64,000 nucleotides of DNA. It comes from Undibacterium sp049340185 (GTDB lineage Bacteria; Pseudomonadota; Gammaproteobacteria; Burkholderiales; Burkholderiaceae_D). Of this stretch, positions 17,534-27,074 are shown piece after piece. Made by a program: the position numbers and the translations under genes. The stretch spans positions 248,001-312,000 of the forward strand of contig NZ_JBMPPC010000004.1 in NCBI RefSeq assembly GCF_049340185.1. The letters run 5' to 3'. The first letter of the stretch is position 1. Every line of letters starts with the position of its first letter. The notes beneath the pieces were generated by a model. It was not told the origin of the DNA, ran no database searches, and worked only from the letters and a program-made list of their open reading frames with translations.

Positions 17534-18400
17534 TTAACCCGGATATCTAGTTCTTGTTGATGGTTTGCGCCATCCTATTTTTTTCAAATTACTGTCCCTA
17601 ATTGCGTCAAAAGTGATCCTTTCAATTCCCGAACGGATCGCTTGCTCAGCTAGTAAGCGAATCAGCCGCATAACCTCACCAATCGTTCCCTCTGACTCAT
17701 CTAGTATTTTTGCAGCCATGTTATCCGAAGCTAATCCCGATGGATAAGCGAGTCCCAATACTTTTTCAATACTTGCTAATAGACGCAGAAACTCCTCACC
17801 TTTGCGCCACTTCGGTAAAAATACCGGCTCGAACCTATTTGCAATTTGCTGATCGGTTTGAAGCGCATTTAATCCATCTGGTGTTCCAGAAACGACAATA
17901 GGTATTTCTAGCTCGTTTCCCAGATATTTAAGGCCATTCAGAAATTTTCTTTGCCTAATCGGAGTACCAGCTAATGCATGCTGAAATTCATCCAACATGA
18001 TCATTTTAGTTTGTAAGTCCTGGAGAATTTTTTGCAAGCGACGTAATTTAGCGTCAGCTGGTTCTCGAGGTGAGCCATACGCTTGCAGTCGTTCTAGTAA
18101 TGCGCCGTAAAGACGCGTTTCATCGGGATCAGGTGGAGTCTGAATCATCAAAACTGGTAAGCTAACTATATCAATTGTCGGATCTGGATTTGGTGCATGT
18201 CGCCTCAAAAAATTTTTTAACAGCATCGTCTTGCCGTTATTTGTTTCGCCAATAATCGCTAAATTTGGCATCCGGTGTTTGGCAGGGTGTACCAACAATT
18301 GTTCAAGTGTATTCCGAATTTCAATAGCTCTTCCATACCCTATCCATGTTGACTCATGAAGGCTGCGAATACGTAACTCAAGAGGCAAATTCTGCTTCAT
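17534..18400 (-). CDS. tnsC: TnsC/TniB-family transposition ATPase
   Basis: The product is 288 residues with an AAA+ domain: Walker A GETNNGKT at 51-58 and Walker B MIMLDEF with Asp137-Glu138. Sensor residues lie in VVSGTPDGL. TnsC forms ATP-dependent filaments on DNA and links the TniQ-marked target to the TnsAB transposase. At under 300 residues it is TniB-like and much shorter than Tn7 TnsC (about 555). It lies eight bases after tnsB and directly before tniQ. Confidence 0.92.
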   Translation of the reverse strand: MKQNLPLELRIRSLHESTWIGYGRAIEIRNTLEQLLVHPAKHRMPNLAIIGETNNGKTMLLKNFLRRHAPNPDPTIDIVSLPVLMIQTPPDPDETRLYGALLERLQAYGSPREPADAKLRRLQKILQDLQTKMIMLDEFQHALAGTPIRQRKFLNGLKYLGNELEIPIVVSGTPDGLNALQTDQQIANRFEPVFLPKWRKGEEFLRLLASIEKVLGLAYPSGLASDNMAAKILDESEGTIGEVMRLIRLLAEQAIRSGIERITFDAIRDSNLKKIGWRKPSTRTRYPG

Positions 18401-18408
18401 CGATAACC

Positions 18409-20268
18409 TTAATAACGTTCGATTTCATCATATGGCTCGATGTTGGCAGGTGCCTCTTGAACCGGAGACGATTCCACCAATACAGACTCGTCATATTTCG
18501 ATTCCTCACGAAATTTTTCGTGATGTTTTCTTCGAGTTTGTGCAAGGCGTGTCTTACGGGTTGTAGTCTTTGATAGTTCCTCAATACGGCGCATTTCGTC
18601 ATACGCTCGAAAGATTTGAACTTCATCCACATTTCTTTTGCCCTGCTCCGCCAAGTAACGTAAGGTAGCTCGCAACTCCCAAAGGCTCATAGGAGGGCGA
18701 TTAGTGTCCCGATACGGAATTCTGAAATGTTTTTCGGCATCAGGATCGTAGAATAATAAAAAACTAATATCTCTTGGGTCACGACGAAAGAGAAACTTAC
18801 GCTTAACTTTTTTACTGCTTTGATCGGCGGCACCTACCCACCGGCGAAGCACATCGGCGTAATAATGAATACCATCAATAGACACTCCATAGTGCTGAAT
18901 TGTCCGTTCAATGATAGGGAGAAAACTAATACGCAGTGATTCTTCGTCTGTCACCAGAGCGATTTGCCCGCTACCAATCTCGGTATCCGAACCAAGTAAC
19001 CCTTCGGTATATCGCTGCAATGGAGATTTCTTGAGGGCACCATGTTCTTTATAGTGATACGCGCCTGCGATCAAGGTTGCTAACCATTTCTCGAATTCAT
19101 TTAATGTCATGGCAGCGTTCTTTTGAGAGTCATAAATCATGCGCTGATCGTGATCGGCAAACGTTGCTCCTGGTAGCGCGTGTATCTCGGTCGCTAAAGT
19201 ACCCATTAGCCGTTCAATGTGGCCACCATAATTAGGTGTTTTCAGTTTCCTAAAAATCAAATTGATCCCGAGGTTGTTACAGGCCTTGCTTAAAGTTTCA
19301 CCTCTAAATTCTTTCGCATTGTCCACGTGTATAACCCTCGGCTTTCCCATACATGGATAGCTAACATCTAATCCCAGTCTCGTCAAAAAACTGGCCTTCG
19401 GCAAAATGGCATTCGCTATACAAATACCAGTGCCGAGAGTTCCGGGCGGATCAAATGAAACGTAATAACCGGCGATCATTCGACTAAATACATCAATCGC
19501 AACAGTAATCCAAGGACGACCAATTGCAACTCTATGTTCTTCGTCAACCAACATAACGTCTAGAAATGTATGATCTATTTGTATAACGGAATATGGGCAA
19601 TCAACATTTGGCACAGTACCCTCGCTCAACCGAAATCGCTGTGCAGCTTTCGCGCCACTCCGTTTGGTCGCGGCGAATCCTTGGTCAAGCTTATCAATGC
19701 GGGCACGAAAGGTGTTATACGAAGGAACAACAATATTATCTGCACGACAGAGCCTACTGAGTTCGCGATATGCGTTACGTATAGATCTCCGCTGAGTATT
19801 TAACCAAAAATCGGTAAGAACCTGACCGATAAGTTTTTCTGCATCGACTGAAATTTTTGCAGCGCCAATATCAGATCTACGTTTTCGCAACAGATTAGAG
19901 ACGAGTTCACCCTGTTTAAAGTCAGCCATCCATCTATAAACCGTAGAGCGATTGACCTGTGCCTGGGCCGCTACGAGATCAATATCTCTTACTGAATGTG
20001 TATCAAGTTCAACGAGCCGGCTTATAGCTAAATATTTTTCATACGCGATATTAAATTCATCTTCGTCAATTGAATCCAAATTTCTCGGGGGATTTAATCG
20101 TGTTTTGTTTATTGGCTGAAGAGAGGACAATTCAACGATCTCATCTTCGTTAGTAACGAGATTTCGAATTACCACTTTGGTGGGTGTTTCGAGACGCTTT
20201 ACTATGCACCGGGTTCCTTTCAGAGTTTCGACCAGAACGCCTGGAGATATTTGAACAATTTGCGTCAT
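18409..20268 (-). CDS. tnsB: TnsB-family DDE transposase
   Basis: The product is 619 residues. An N-terminal helix-turn-helix region (VNRSTVYRWMADF at about 105-117) binds the end repeats. The RNase H-fold core carries the catalytic triad Asp232 (VIQIDHTFLD), Asp316 (VIHVDNAKEF) and Glu352 (GGHIERLMGT). A beta-barrel-like and basic tail follows. TnsB cuts the 3' ends of the element and joins them to the target. The operon is tight: six bases from tnsA and eight to tnsC. All catalytic residues are present, so the enzyme looks functional. Confidence 0.94.
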   Translation of the reverse strand: MTQIVQISPGVLVETLKGTRCIVKRLETPTKVVIRNLVTNEDEIVELSSLQPINKTRLNPPRNLDSIDEDEFNIAYEKYLAISRLVELDTHSVRDIDLVAAQAQVNRSTVYRWMADFKQGELVSNLLRKRRSDIGAAKISVDAEKLIGQVLTDFWLNTQRRSIRNAYRELSRLCRADNIVVPSYNTFRARIDKLDQGFAATKRSGAKAAQRFRLSEGTVPNVDCPYSVIQIDHTFLDVMLVDEEHRVAIGRPWITVAIDVFSRMIAGYYVSFDPPGTLGTGICIANAILPKASFLTRLGLDVSYPCMGKPRVIHVDNAKEFRGETLSKACNNLGINLIFRKLKTPNYGGHIERLMGTLATEIHALPGATFADHDQRMIYDSQKNAAMTLNEFEKWLATLIAGAYHYKEHGALKKSPLQRYTEGLLGSDTEIGSGQIALVTDEESLRISFLPIIERTIQHYGVSIDGIHYYADVLRRWVGAADQSSKKVKRKFLFRRDPRDISFLLFYDPDAEKHFRIPYRDTNRPPMSLWELRATLRYLAEQGKRNVDEVQIFRAYDEMRRIEELSKTTTRKTRLAQTRRKHHEKFREESKYDESVLVESSPVQEAPANIEPYDEIERY

Positions 20269-20274
20269 ACCAAG

Positions 20275-20985
20275 TCACCGTATAGGAATAGATTTTTCAG
20301 TATCGATAGTCCAAATTGAGCTAGCCATTGTCAAACGTTTGGTTAAGTCTGCACGAATTAATCCGGCATTCATGAGCCACCATATCCAAGGTATGTAAAG
20401 AATTTTTTTCTCGTCACTATCGGATAATTCGTCTAACAGGTTTTTGGGGGTCGTCGTTTTCATTCGCAATAATGCTTGTCTTATCTCTATTTGCATTTCA
20501 TGCTCGCGCGGGGACGCGTTGATATATCGCATGGTTTTATATGCCAGTAAGAAACGTGCGTTTTCTAATAATGTGGTCTGTATGTGCCGTTCAGTAACGA
20601 TTTTAAAGCGAATTCCGATTGGTCGAAGCGCCGCAATTGCAGCTTGATATTTGGGTTTCAGAATAATCCAATCCCGTCTCAAATTAGCTAATGGCTTAAC
20701 TTCAAAAACAGTAGGCATTAAATTTTTATCATGGCCGCGGGCTAGAGAGTGATATGCAACCAGAACATCTGGCGTATATGTACGAAACACACCAGCTGCG
20801 TCCATCCAATTGACCGTAAATGGTTGTGTAACGTATTTTTCAACACGGGAATCCCACTCCAATAGCGTGAGTAAGTCATGCTCAAGCATTGACTCAGCTT
20901 GCGAAGGTGTGGGATTTTTCTCTGACGCAAAGGACGACTTAATCCCAAAATTGGAAGCCGTTATTTCACGAACGGGCATTAGCAT
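20275..20985 (-). CDS. tnsA: TnsA-family endonuclease
   Basis: The product is 236 residues. The restriction-endonuclease-like core shows an acidic residue in AESMLEHD (Glu31 or Glu35), Asp73 in TPDVLV and Glu95/Lys97 in VFEVKP. TnsA cuts the 5' ends so the element leaves by cut-and-paste rather than by replication. The ATG at 20985 was chosen because GGAGGGGGG lies six bases before it. A start at 21057 would lack this site. The C-terminal half would contact TnsB and TnsC. It is the first gene of the transposition operon. Confidence 0.9.
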   Translation of the reverse strand: MLMPVREITASNFGIKSSFASEKNPTPSQAESMLEHDLLTLLEWDSRVEKYVTQPFTVNWMDAAGVFRTYTPDVLVAYHSLARGHDKNLMPTVFEVKPLANLRRDWIILKPKYQAAIAALRPIGIRFKIVTERHIQTTLLENARFLLAYKTMRYINASPREHEMQIEIRQALLRMKTTTPKNLLDELSDSDEKKILYIPWIWWLMNAGLIRADLTKRLTMASSIWTIDTEKSIPIR

Positions 20986-21881
20986 TTTGCCCCCCTCCAA
21001 AAAACTCTGGAGAGAGACATCATTTTTTGTATGGATGCTGATAATTTTTGGGCGCATTTCTTTTCAGATGACGATTTGTATTTTGAACACTTACATTCAA
21101 AAAATGAAAGAAATACTTCAAATCTTTTGAATGTGTATGATACGATTAATTTATTGCCAAAAACCAACTTATTGGAGTATGTATGGCGCTTTATAAATGT
21201 ATTGACTGTGGCAAAGGACTTAGCGAAACTGCCATTAGTTGTGGCGGTTGCAATTCTATTGATCCTTTCGGGCGGCAACGTGCGAAAAATAAGTTGAGTT
21301 TCTATTTTGGAATTTTCGTCCTTATACTTGGTGCATGTCTCTTCTTTGCATTCAAATCCGACTTTTTGACTATCCCAATGTTTAGAGATTTCATTTCTAA
21401 ACAATAATTCGATCTTTGTTAAATCTTGGTCTACTCCACGCCTCGTGGCATAGAACCATTTTCGGGAAGTTATGCCTGGTACCTGAAATACATAGGTCAA
21501 ATCAAAATTTGGGTCAAAATGTGCCGTCATTTCCCAAAAGTAATTTAATACGGGGCAGTCGGAATAAAAGTCATTTACAAGAATTCTCGATAGTGCCGCC
21601 GCAATATTCACTCGGCACTTAAACGCAACGTACGGTGATGATTTTATAAATCCCCATCCGTGACCTTCGCAACTTCCAGTAGTCCAAATTGTTGCGGGAC
21701 AATTCATCGCATCAACCAATCCCGCAATACGTCTATCAATTACTAATAGCGATTTGGCTTCGAGATAGGATCTCGGCTTTCCTTTAAAATATTTTTCCTG
21801 ATTAATACCCAGCGGCGACTTCTTAACAAAGGACCGATAGTGCTTGGACAGAAGGAGAGATAACCATCTTGATATGTTCAT
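20979..21881 (-). CDS. Unrecognised protein at the right end, tail read antisense to a small gene
   Basis: The frame is 300 residues. About the first 160 look like a real protein with conserved-looking TTGSCEGHGWG and SPYVAFKC blocks and no membrane segment. The remainder overlaps the oppositely read zinc-ribbon gene at 21183-21407 and has the uneven composition of antisense translation. The gene has therefore probably lost its original stop, or the family simply ends near 21410. Its stop overlaps the tnsA start region. I do not know the family. Confidence 0.45.
   Translation of the reverse strand: MNISRWLSLLLSKHYRSFVKKSPLGINQEKYFKGKPRSYLEAKSLLVIDRRIAGLVDAMNCPATIWTTGSCEGHGWGFIKSSPYVAFKCRVNIAAALSRILVNDFYSDCPVLNYFWEMTAHFDPNFDLTYVFQVPGITSRKWFYATRRGVDQDLTKIELLFRNEISKHWDSQKVGFECKEETCTKYKDENSKIETQLIFRTLPPERINRIATATTNGSFAKSFATVNTFIKRHTYSNKLVFGNKLIVSYTFKRFEVFLSFFECKCSKYKSSSEKKCAQKLSASIQKMMSLSRVFWRGAKC
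21183..21407 (+). CDS. Small zinc-ribbon membrane protein
   Basis: The product is 74 residues. It has two CxxC knuckles in YKCIDCGKGLS and SCGGC, a short basic linker (GRQRAKNK) and one membrane helix (about 40-60). This ribbon-plus-anchor plan is frequent in bacteria, but its function is unknown. The ATG follows TTGGAGT. It is encoded opposite the tail of the 20979-21881 frame. Both cannot be constrained over the same bases with equal strength, and the zinc knuckles make this one more convincing. Confidence 0.65.
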   Translation: MALYKCIDCGKGLSETAISCGGCNSIDPFGRQRAKNKLSFYFGIFVLILGACLFFAFKSDFLTIPMFRDFISKQ

Positions 21882-21938
21882 TTACGATTCTTTCTATGAG
21901 ACGTTATCGAAACCATTTGAATCTGCGTAAAAGCATTA

Positions 21939-21987
21939 CTTTTGCAAATACAGTTGGTTGTTTTCTCGAATAACAATATTTTTCACA
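21939..21987 (-). repeat. Right transposon end with TnsB-like sites
   Basis: Read inward from 21987 the end begins TGTGAAAAATATTGTTATTC. TATTCGAGAAAA (21961-21972) and TATTTGCAAAAG (21939-21950) are 22 bases apart and resemble the left-end TATCTGCGAA sites. Confidence 0.75.
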
Positions 21988-21992
21988 AAAAG
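21988..21992. repeat. Target-site duplication, right copy
   Basis: AAAAG follows the terminal ACA and repeats 5283-5287. The comM frame resumes directly after it with the codons for ESGRFDLP. Confidence 0.9.
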
Positions 21993-23278
21993 AATCAGGA
22001 CGATTTGACCTCCCTATCGCACTCGGTATTTTGGCGGCATCGGGACAAATCCCCGGAGACGCCTTAGATCAATATGAGTTTGCCGGTGAGTTGTCGCTAT
22101 CAGGAGAGTTGCGCCCTATAAGAGGCGCTCTCGCCATGACATTTGCGATCTGCAAAAATACCCAGAGTCCGCGAGCTTTTATCCTGCCCCGGGCCAATGC
22201 AGATGAGGCAGCATTAGTCAGTGAGGCTACTATTTATCCGGCGGATACCCTGCTACAAGTCTGCGCGCATTTTGCAGGATTTGACGCCGATGCAAAGCTG
22301 CAGGCACACCGTGTCAGAGCACCGGCACTTCGCCCAGTTTACCCTGACTTTAGAGAAGTCAAAGGTCAGACACAAGCCAAACGAGCGCTGGAAGTTGCCG
22401 CAGCAGGCGGTCATAGTGTCATCATGGTGGGGCCTCCGGGCACGGGCAAATCCATGCTGGCTAGCCGCTTTCCGGGAATTTTGCCCGGTATGACGGATCA
22501 GGAGGCGCTAGAGTCGGCAGCGGTTCAATCGCTGACTAGCGGGTTTACGGTGAATAAATGGAAATTACGTCCTTTTCGCTCGCCGCACCACACTGCGTCC
22601 GGAGTGGCACTGGTTGGCGGCGGCGGAACGCCACGCCCTGGTGAAATTTCATTGGCACATCGAGGTGTCTTGTTCCTTGACGAATTGCCGGAGTTTGATC
22701 GCAAAGTTCTTGAAGTATTACGTGAACCTCTTGAATCCGGGCACATCACGATCTCCAGGGCAGCACGGCAAGCTGATTTTCCGGCTAAATTTCAACTCAT
22801 TGCGGCAATGAATCCCTGTCCGTGCGGTTTTTTTGGACATTTGAATGGAAAGTGCCGCTGTACTCCGGACAATATCGCGCGCTATCAAGACAAAATCTCC
22901 GGCCCGCTGCTGGACCGGATTGATATGCAAATTCAAGTTGGTGCATTACCGCACCAAGACTTACTGAAACAGGCAGATGGCGAGACGACCGAAATCATTT
23001 ATGCCCGTGTTGAAGCGGCATTTGAGCGCCAGCTTCAGCGTCAAGGTAAGAGTAATAATTACTTGTCCACCACCGAGATAGACCAATATTGCCAGCCAGA
23101 TCAGGCGGCGGAGCAATTGCTGCGAAATGCCATGATCAAACTAAACTGGTCTGCACGCGCCTACCATCGCGTCCTCAAAGTAGCACGCACGATTGCGGAT
23201 CTCGCTCTTGCCGAACAAATAGCGCAAGCGCATGTTGCAGAGGCGATCCAATACCGACGTGCTTTACGGGAACAATGA
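21988..23278 (+). pseudogene. comM: comM 3' fragment
   Basis: This is the remaining 85 percent of ComM, without its N-terminus. It has the Lon-like fold (FAGELSLSGELRPI), Walker A GPPGTGKS, Walker B LFLDELPEF, arginine-finger region and the Cys cluster CPCGFFGHLNGKCRC. No start with a ribosome site exists at the junction, so no protein is expected unless transcription and a fortuitous start come from the element. Intact reading without stops implies a recent insertion. Confidence 0.93.
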
Positions 23279-23376
23279 GATTTGGGCCGATTGCCGTCAA
23301 GTCATACTTATCACACTTGAATTGAGCACAAACGCAGCCAGATAGTGTGCATGATCGTCCATTCAAGGAGAACATC

Positions 23377-24087
23377 ATGTCACCAAACGAAATTCAATTG
23401 CTGCAAACTTTTTTGGCACAATTAGTAGCGACGCAGGCTCAGGGCAAAGATACCCAGGCGCAGGCAATGATTACCGATGCAGTCAGCAAGCAGGCTGATG
23501 CCGCCTATCTGCTTGTGCAGCGTAGTCTGTTATTAGAACAGGCCGTGGCTAATGCGCAAAATCAAATCCGTCAATTACAAGCAGAAAACGCCAAATTAAA
23601 AAATGGCCGCACCAGTGGCTCCGGCAGTTTTTTACAGCCCGCTGCGAACGCATGGGGAAATAGCGTCAACAGTCCACCGCTGACTACCTCGGCAATACCA
23701 ACATCGGTCACGGGTGCGCCACTCAATACTGCGGCGACCGCAGCCAATATGGCATCCCCGACTGTACAGAATATCGCACCTGCCAGCAGCTTTTTCGGTT
23801 CAAGTACCGGGAACATGCTGGGTACAGTTGCAGCGACGGCTGCCGGGGTCGCTGCGGGCGCGTTCTTGTTCCAGGGAATAGGAAATTTGCTCGGCAGTGG
23901 TCATCACTCGCCGGTCACCGATGGCGCAGCCAGCCTGAATCCGGCAGACAGCGGCCTGCTCCCGAGCTATTTTGACAGCGACCAGACGAGTGCACCGGCA
24001 AAGGCGGAAACCAGTGATATTGCCAGCGCTGCCGATACAGATAGTCTGGACGATTACGCAGATTCCAGCGACTTTGATGACGCTTAA
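23377..24087 (+). CDS. DUF2076-family protein
   Basis: The product is 236 residues. The start at 23377 follows AAGGAG. An N-terminal helical region with a coiled coil (about 15-75, ending QLQAENAKLK) is followed by a Ser/Ala/Thr-rich linker, a short hydrophobic Gly/Ala segment (AATAAGVAAGAFLFQGIG) and an acidic C-terminus rich in Asp. This arrangement is typical of DUF2076 proteins, which are described as periplasmic or envelope-linked, but no biochemical role is established. It stands alone after comM. Confidence 0.75.
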   Translation: MSPNEIQLLQTFLAQLVATQAQGKDTQAQAMITDAVSKQADAAYLLVQRSLLLEQAVANAQNQIRQLQAENAKLKNGRTSGSGSFLQPAANAWGNSVNSPPLTTSAIPTSVTGAPLNTAATAANMASPTVQNIAPASSFFGSSTGNMLGTVAATAAGVAAGAFLFQGIGNLLGSGHHSPVTDGAASLNPADSGLLPSYFDSDQTSAPAKAETSDIASAADTDSLDDYADSSDFDDA

Positions 24088-24114
24088 CTATCCAACAAAC
24101 GCATCACTCAACAA

Positions 24115-25233
24115 TTACTGGGCAGCCAGCAAGGCTGCTCGTAAGACGCCTGCCGCTGGCCCCTTGTTTGCCCAGGTCTGACTCAAATCCAGATCACCGT
24201 TTGTGCTGACCATCACCAGGTAGACTTCATTCTTGATATCGATCAGATTCAGCGTGCGCACCCCGCCGATCCAGCCCTGACGCTCAACGATCATAACGGG
24301 AGCCTGATCAGGTTTCGCGGCAAATGGATACGACCAGACACCGAGTGCAGCGCCATAATTATTTGGCCTCACCATCTCACTGCGGCTGGTAAGAGACATG
24401 AGTTTGCCTTGCGTAAAAGCCTGATCGAATGCCAGCAAGTCGCGCATGCTACCGAATGCCGCCCCGGCAGCACCATAGCTGGCAAAATTAATAGTAATCT
24501 CCGGCGCACCGCTCATCATGCCACGTACATGGCGCGGATTGTCATGATAAGTCGCTGTATACATTCCAGCGCTTGTCATCTGCGCTGGTGCAAAGATTTT
24601 TTCCTTCAATAAGCTTGCAAAACTAGCGCCACTCATTCTCTCCAGCAGAGCGCCTAAAACAATGTAGTCGCAATTGTTATAGTCAAACCCCGAACCTGGT
24701 GTACGCTGCAATGCTGCGGCGCAAATACCCTGTGCAGTTACCTGCATATCGCCGGAGGATTTACTACGTCGGGTGTAGAACTGAGGCACCTTATCCGGAT
24801 TAGGTAAACCCGACATATGCATCATCAATTGCCGGATAGTGACCGCACGCGTCGCGATATTGGGAAAGTCCGGCCAGTATTTACCCAATGCCTGATCCAG
24901 ATCGATTTTGCCCGCGTCAACCTGCTGCATCACCAGAACCGCCGTCAACTGTTTGGTGATGGAGGCAAAGCGAAAAATATCCTCTTTCGTCAGCCGTTGC
25001 TTGTTACCCGCATTCATCACGCTGTCACCAACCACAGCCTCTGCCAAAATCTTGTCTTTATGGGCAGCCAAAACTAAACCACGAAAGCCGTCGGCCTCGA
25101 GCTGGCTTACCGCTGCGGCAATACCTGGCTGTACTGCATCGGTCGCGATGTCCTTCGCAGCCACCGCATGTGACAAGCACATACCGATTAAACCCAGCAT
25201 CCACCGGTGGAACATTCCTCGACTAAAAAACAT
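24115..25233 (-). CDS. Beta-lactamase-fold serine hydrolase
   Basis: The product is 372 residues with a signal peptide (cleavage after AVAAK). The class C / EstB-type active site is visible: SITK (nucleophile Ser and Lys) and YNNCDY (the Tyr-x-Asn motif). A conventional KTG near the end is not obvious, which is common in the esterase and peptidase members. It is more likely an envelope esterase or D-amino peptidase than a resistance enzyme. Convergent with the DUF2076 gene, 27 bases away. Confidence 0.8.
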   Translation of the reverse strand: MFFSRGMFHRWMLGLIGMCLSHAVAAKDIATDAVQPGIAAAVSQLEADGFRGLVLAAHKDKILAEAVVGDSVMNAGNKQRLTKEDIFRFASITKQLTAVLVMQQVDAGKIDLDQALGKYWPDFPNIATRAVTIRQLMMHMSGLPNPDKVPQFYTRRSKSSGDMQVTAQGICAAALQRTPGSGFDYNNCDYIVLGALLERMSGASFASLLKEKIFAPAQMTSAGMYTATYHDNPRHVRGMMSGAPEITINFASYGAAGAAFGSMRDLLAFDQAFTQGKLMSLTSRSEMVRPNNYGAALGVWSYPFAAKPDQAPVMIVERQGWIGGVRTLNLIDIKNEVYLVMVSTNGDLDLSQTWANKGPAAGVLRAALLAAQ

Positions 25234-25416
25234 GCATCACTCCTGACATAGTCATTGCTACAAATAGTCCTTACTACAAACACGCGTTACAGGCTGTTAC
25301 CAAACTTTCAGATTTCTGCACAAGCGGTGATAACTTTTTTGGCAGTATTGCGTTGTATGCTAACACTAGCCATATTCTCTTGCGCATACCGCTATCGACC
25401 ACACTCAAGGCTCACC

Positions 25417-26991
25417 ATGATTTCCAAGCTCCCACAGACATTACGCTGGACTCTGCCGCTCAGTGCGGTACTGGTATTAGCAAGCTGTAGCAATCCACCG
25501 CGTCAGACTTCACAGGTTGTCACCCCGGCGGCACCTGTAAGTCATGCGCTGGAAGCAGCCCATGTTGACCCCGAAAAATTATTGAATCGCATCACCTGGG
25601 GCGCCAACTCCACCTCGTCGCAACAACTTCAGATATTGGGAATGGACCGTTATCTGGATCAGCAGCTACGCGGACAAACAACGCCCCTGCCCGCAGCAAT
25701 CCAGGCACAAATTGACAGCATGACCATCGCTCAGCGCCCTCTGGATAAATTGATGATCGACATGGAAACACGTCGCATCACCGCCGAACAGCAAAAAGGA
25801 GTCGATGACACCTTACGCAAGGAATATCAGCAAGAGCTTACCCGACTGGCGCGCGAAGCTGCAACCCGCTCACTGCTTCGCGCGGTGTACTCGCCGAACC
25901 AACTGCAAGAACAAATGACCTGGTTCTGGATGAATCACTTCAATATCCATAATGCCAAGCACAATGTACGTGCCATGCTCGGTGATTTTGAAGAGCGAGC
26001 CATACGACCAAATGCGCTAGGAAATTTCCGGGATCTCTTGCGGGCAACGGTATTTCATCCGGCTATGCTGCGCTATCTCGATAATGAACATAACGCTGCC
26101 AACCGTATCAACGAAAACTACGCACGTGAGCTCATGGAGCTGCATACCATGGGCGTAGGCAGTGGCTATACGCAAGGCGATGTGCAGGAATTAGCAAGGG
26201 TACTAACCGGAGTAGGCGTCAACCAGAGCACGGATTCACCCCGCGTCAAGGCAGAGCTACAACGGCTCTACGTGCGTCAGGGAATCTTTGAATTCAACCC
26301 GAACCGCCACGACTTCGGCGACAAAACCATTCTAGGTAAAAACATACGCGGACGTGGTCTGGCAGAGGTCGATGAAATCATCAATACGTTGAGTCGCCAG
26401 CCTGCAACAGCACAATTCATCAGCCGCAAACTCGCTATTTATTTTGTCTCGGATATGCCATCAGACGGGCTGGTGAATCATATGGCACAGCGTTTTTTAC
26501 AGAGCGATGGCAATATCCCGGCGGTGTTACGCAGCATGTTTGACTCTCCCGAATTTATCGCTTCGCTTGGCGGCAAATTTAAAGACCCTATGCACTACGT
26601 CATCTCGTCCGTGCGCCTGGCCTACGACGGCACAACGATTGTCAACGCAGCGCCGATGCTGAATTGGGTCAATATGTTGGGCGAGCAGCCCAACGGCCGC
26701 CAGACGCCTGACGGCTACTCGATGACTGAGAGCGCCTGGGCCAGTCCGGGTCAGATGACGGTACGTTTTGACGTCGCCAAGGCAATCGGTAATGGTAGCC
26801 CAGGACTATTTAAAATTGAAAATCAAACACCGCAAGAGCGACCGCCACAGCCGGCATTGGCAAACTCTGCTTACGTCAAAAACTGGGCAAAGAATTTTAG
26901 TCAGGGTACCCAACAGGCATTAACGCAGGCAAGTTCAGCGCAGGAATGGAATGCCTTCTTCCTCGCGGCACCGGAGATGATGCGGCGCTAA
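25417..26991 (+). CDS. DUF1800 lipoprotein
   Basis: The product is 524 residues. The ATG at 25417 opens a lipoprotein signal with the lipobox LASC, so the protein is anchored to a membrane in the envelope. The body carries the DUF1800 features (LLNRITWGAN near the start, QMTWFWMNHFN, NENYARELMELHTMGV, HDFGDKTILGK). These proteins nearly always sit beside a DUF1501 gene, as here (83 bases). The function of the pair is not established, but it has been linked to secreted or surface material. An upstream in-frame start at 25255 would spoil the lipoprotein signal. Confidence 0.85.
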   Translation: MISKLPQTLRWTLPLSAVLVLASCSNPPRQTSQVVTPAAPVSHALEAAHVDPEKLLNRITWGANSTSSQQLQILGMDRYLDQQLRGQTTPLPAAIQAQIDSMTIAQRPLDKLMIDMETRRITAEQQKGVDDTLRKEYQQELTRLAREAATRSLLRAVYSPNQLQEQMTWFWMNHFNIHNAKHNVRAMLGDFEERAIRPNALGNFRDLLRATVFHPAMLRYLDNEHNAANRINENYARELMELHTMGVGSGYTQGDVQELARVLTGVGVNQSTDSPRVKAELQRLYVRQGIFEFNPNRHDFGDKTILGKNIRGRGLAEVDEIINTLSRQPATAQFISRKLAIYFVSDMPSDGLVNHMAQRFLQSDGNIPAVLRSMFDSPEFIASLGGKFKDPMHYVISSVRLAYDGTTIVNAAPMLNWVNMLGEQPNGRQTPDGYSMTESAWASPGQMTVRFDVAKAIGNGSPGLFKIENQTPQERPPQPALANSAYVKNWAKNFSQGTQQALTQASSAQEWNAFFLAAPEMMRR

Positions 26992-27074
26992 ATGTAATCC
27001 AATGACATGCAGCCGCTCACGCAGATCCCATACCGATTCTCTTCGATACAGACCGACTAAAAGAAAGACCCATC

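Larger units (their letters stand above)
5288..21987. mobile_element. Tn7-like transposon inserted in comM
   Basis: The element is 16,700 bp. It starts with TGT and ends with ACA, is flanked by AAAAG duplications and splits comM within PADLPK-ESGRFD. It encodes TnsA, TnsB, TnsC and TniQ at the right end and a TnsE-like protein at the left. comM is a known attachment gene for Tn7 relatives such as Tn6022 and the AbaR islands. The cargo is a restriction-modification system, a CBASS operon, an orphan CD-NTase, a PLD nuclease and small unknowns. The interior is visibly AT-richer than both flanks, which supports transfer from elsewhere. Confidence 0.95.

Noticed and set aside
21031..21297. Plus-strand frame of 88 residues near the right end
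   Set aside because: It overlaps the better-supported zinc-ribbon gene in another frame and lacks a ribosome site and recognisable features.
5288..21987. Integrative element driven by a tyrosine integrase at a tRNA gene
   Set aside because: No integrase or tRNA gene is present. The DDE transposase operon, 5-bp duplications and the comM site show Tn7-like insertion.
24115..25233. Antibiotic-resistance beta-lactamase
   Set aside because: The SxxK and YxN motifs also fit the esterase/peptidase members and no clear KTG motif is seen, so a resistance role is not claimed.
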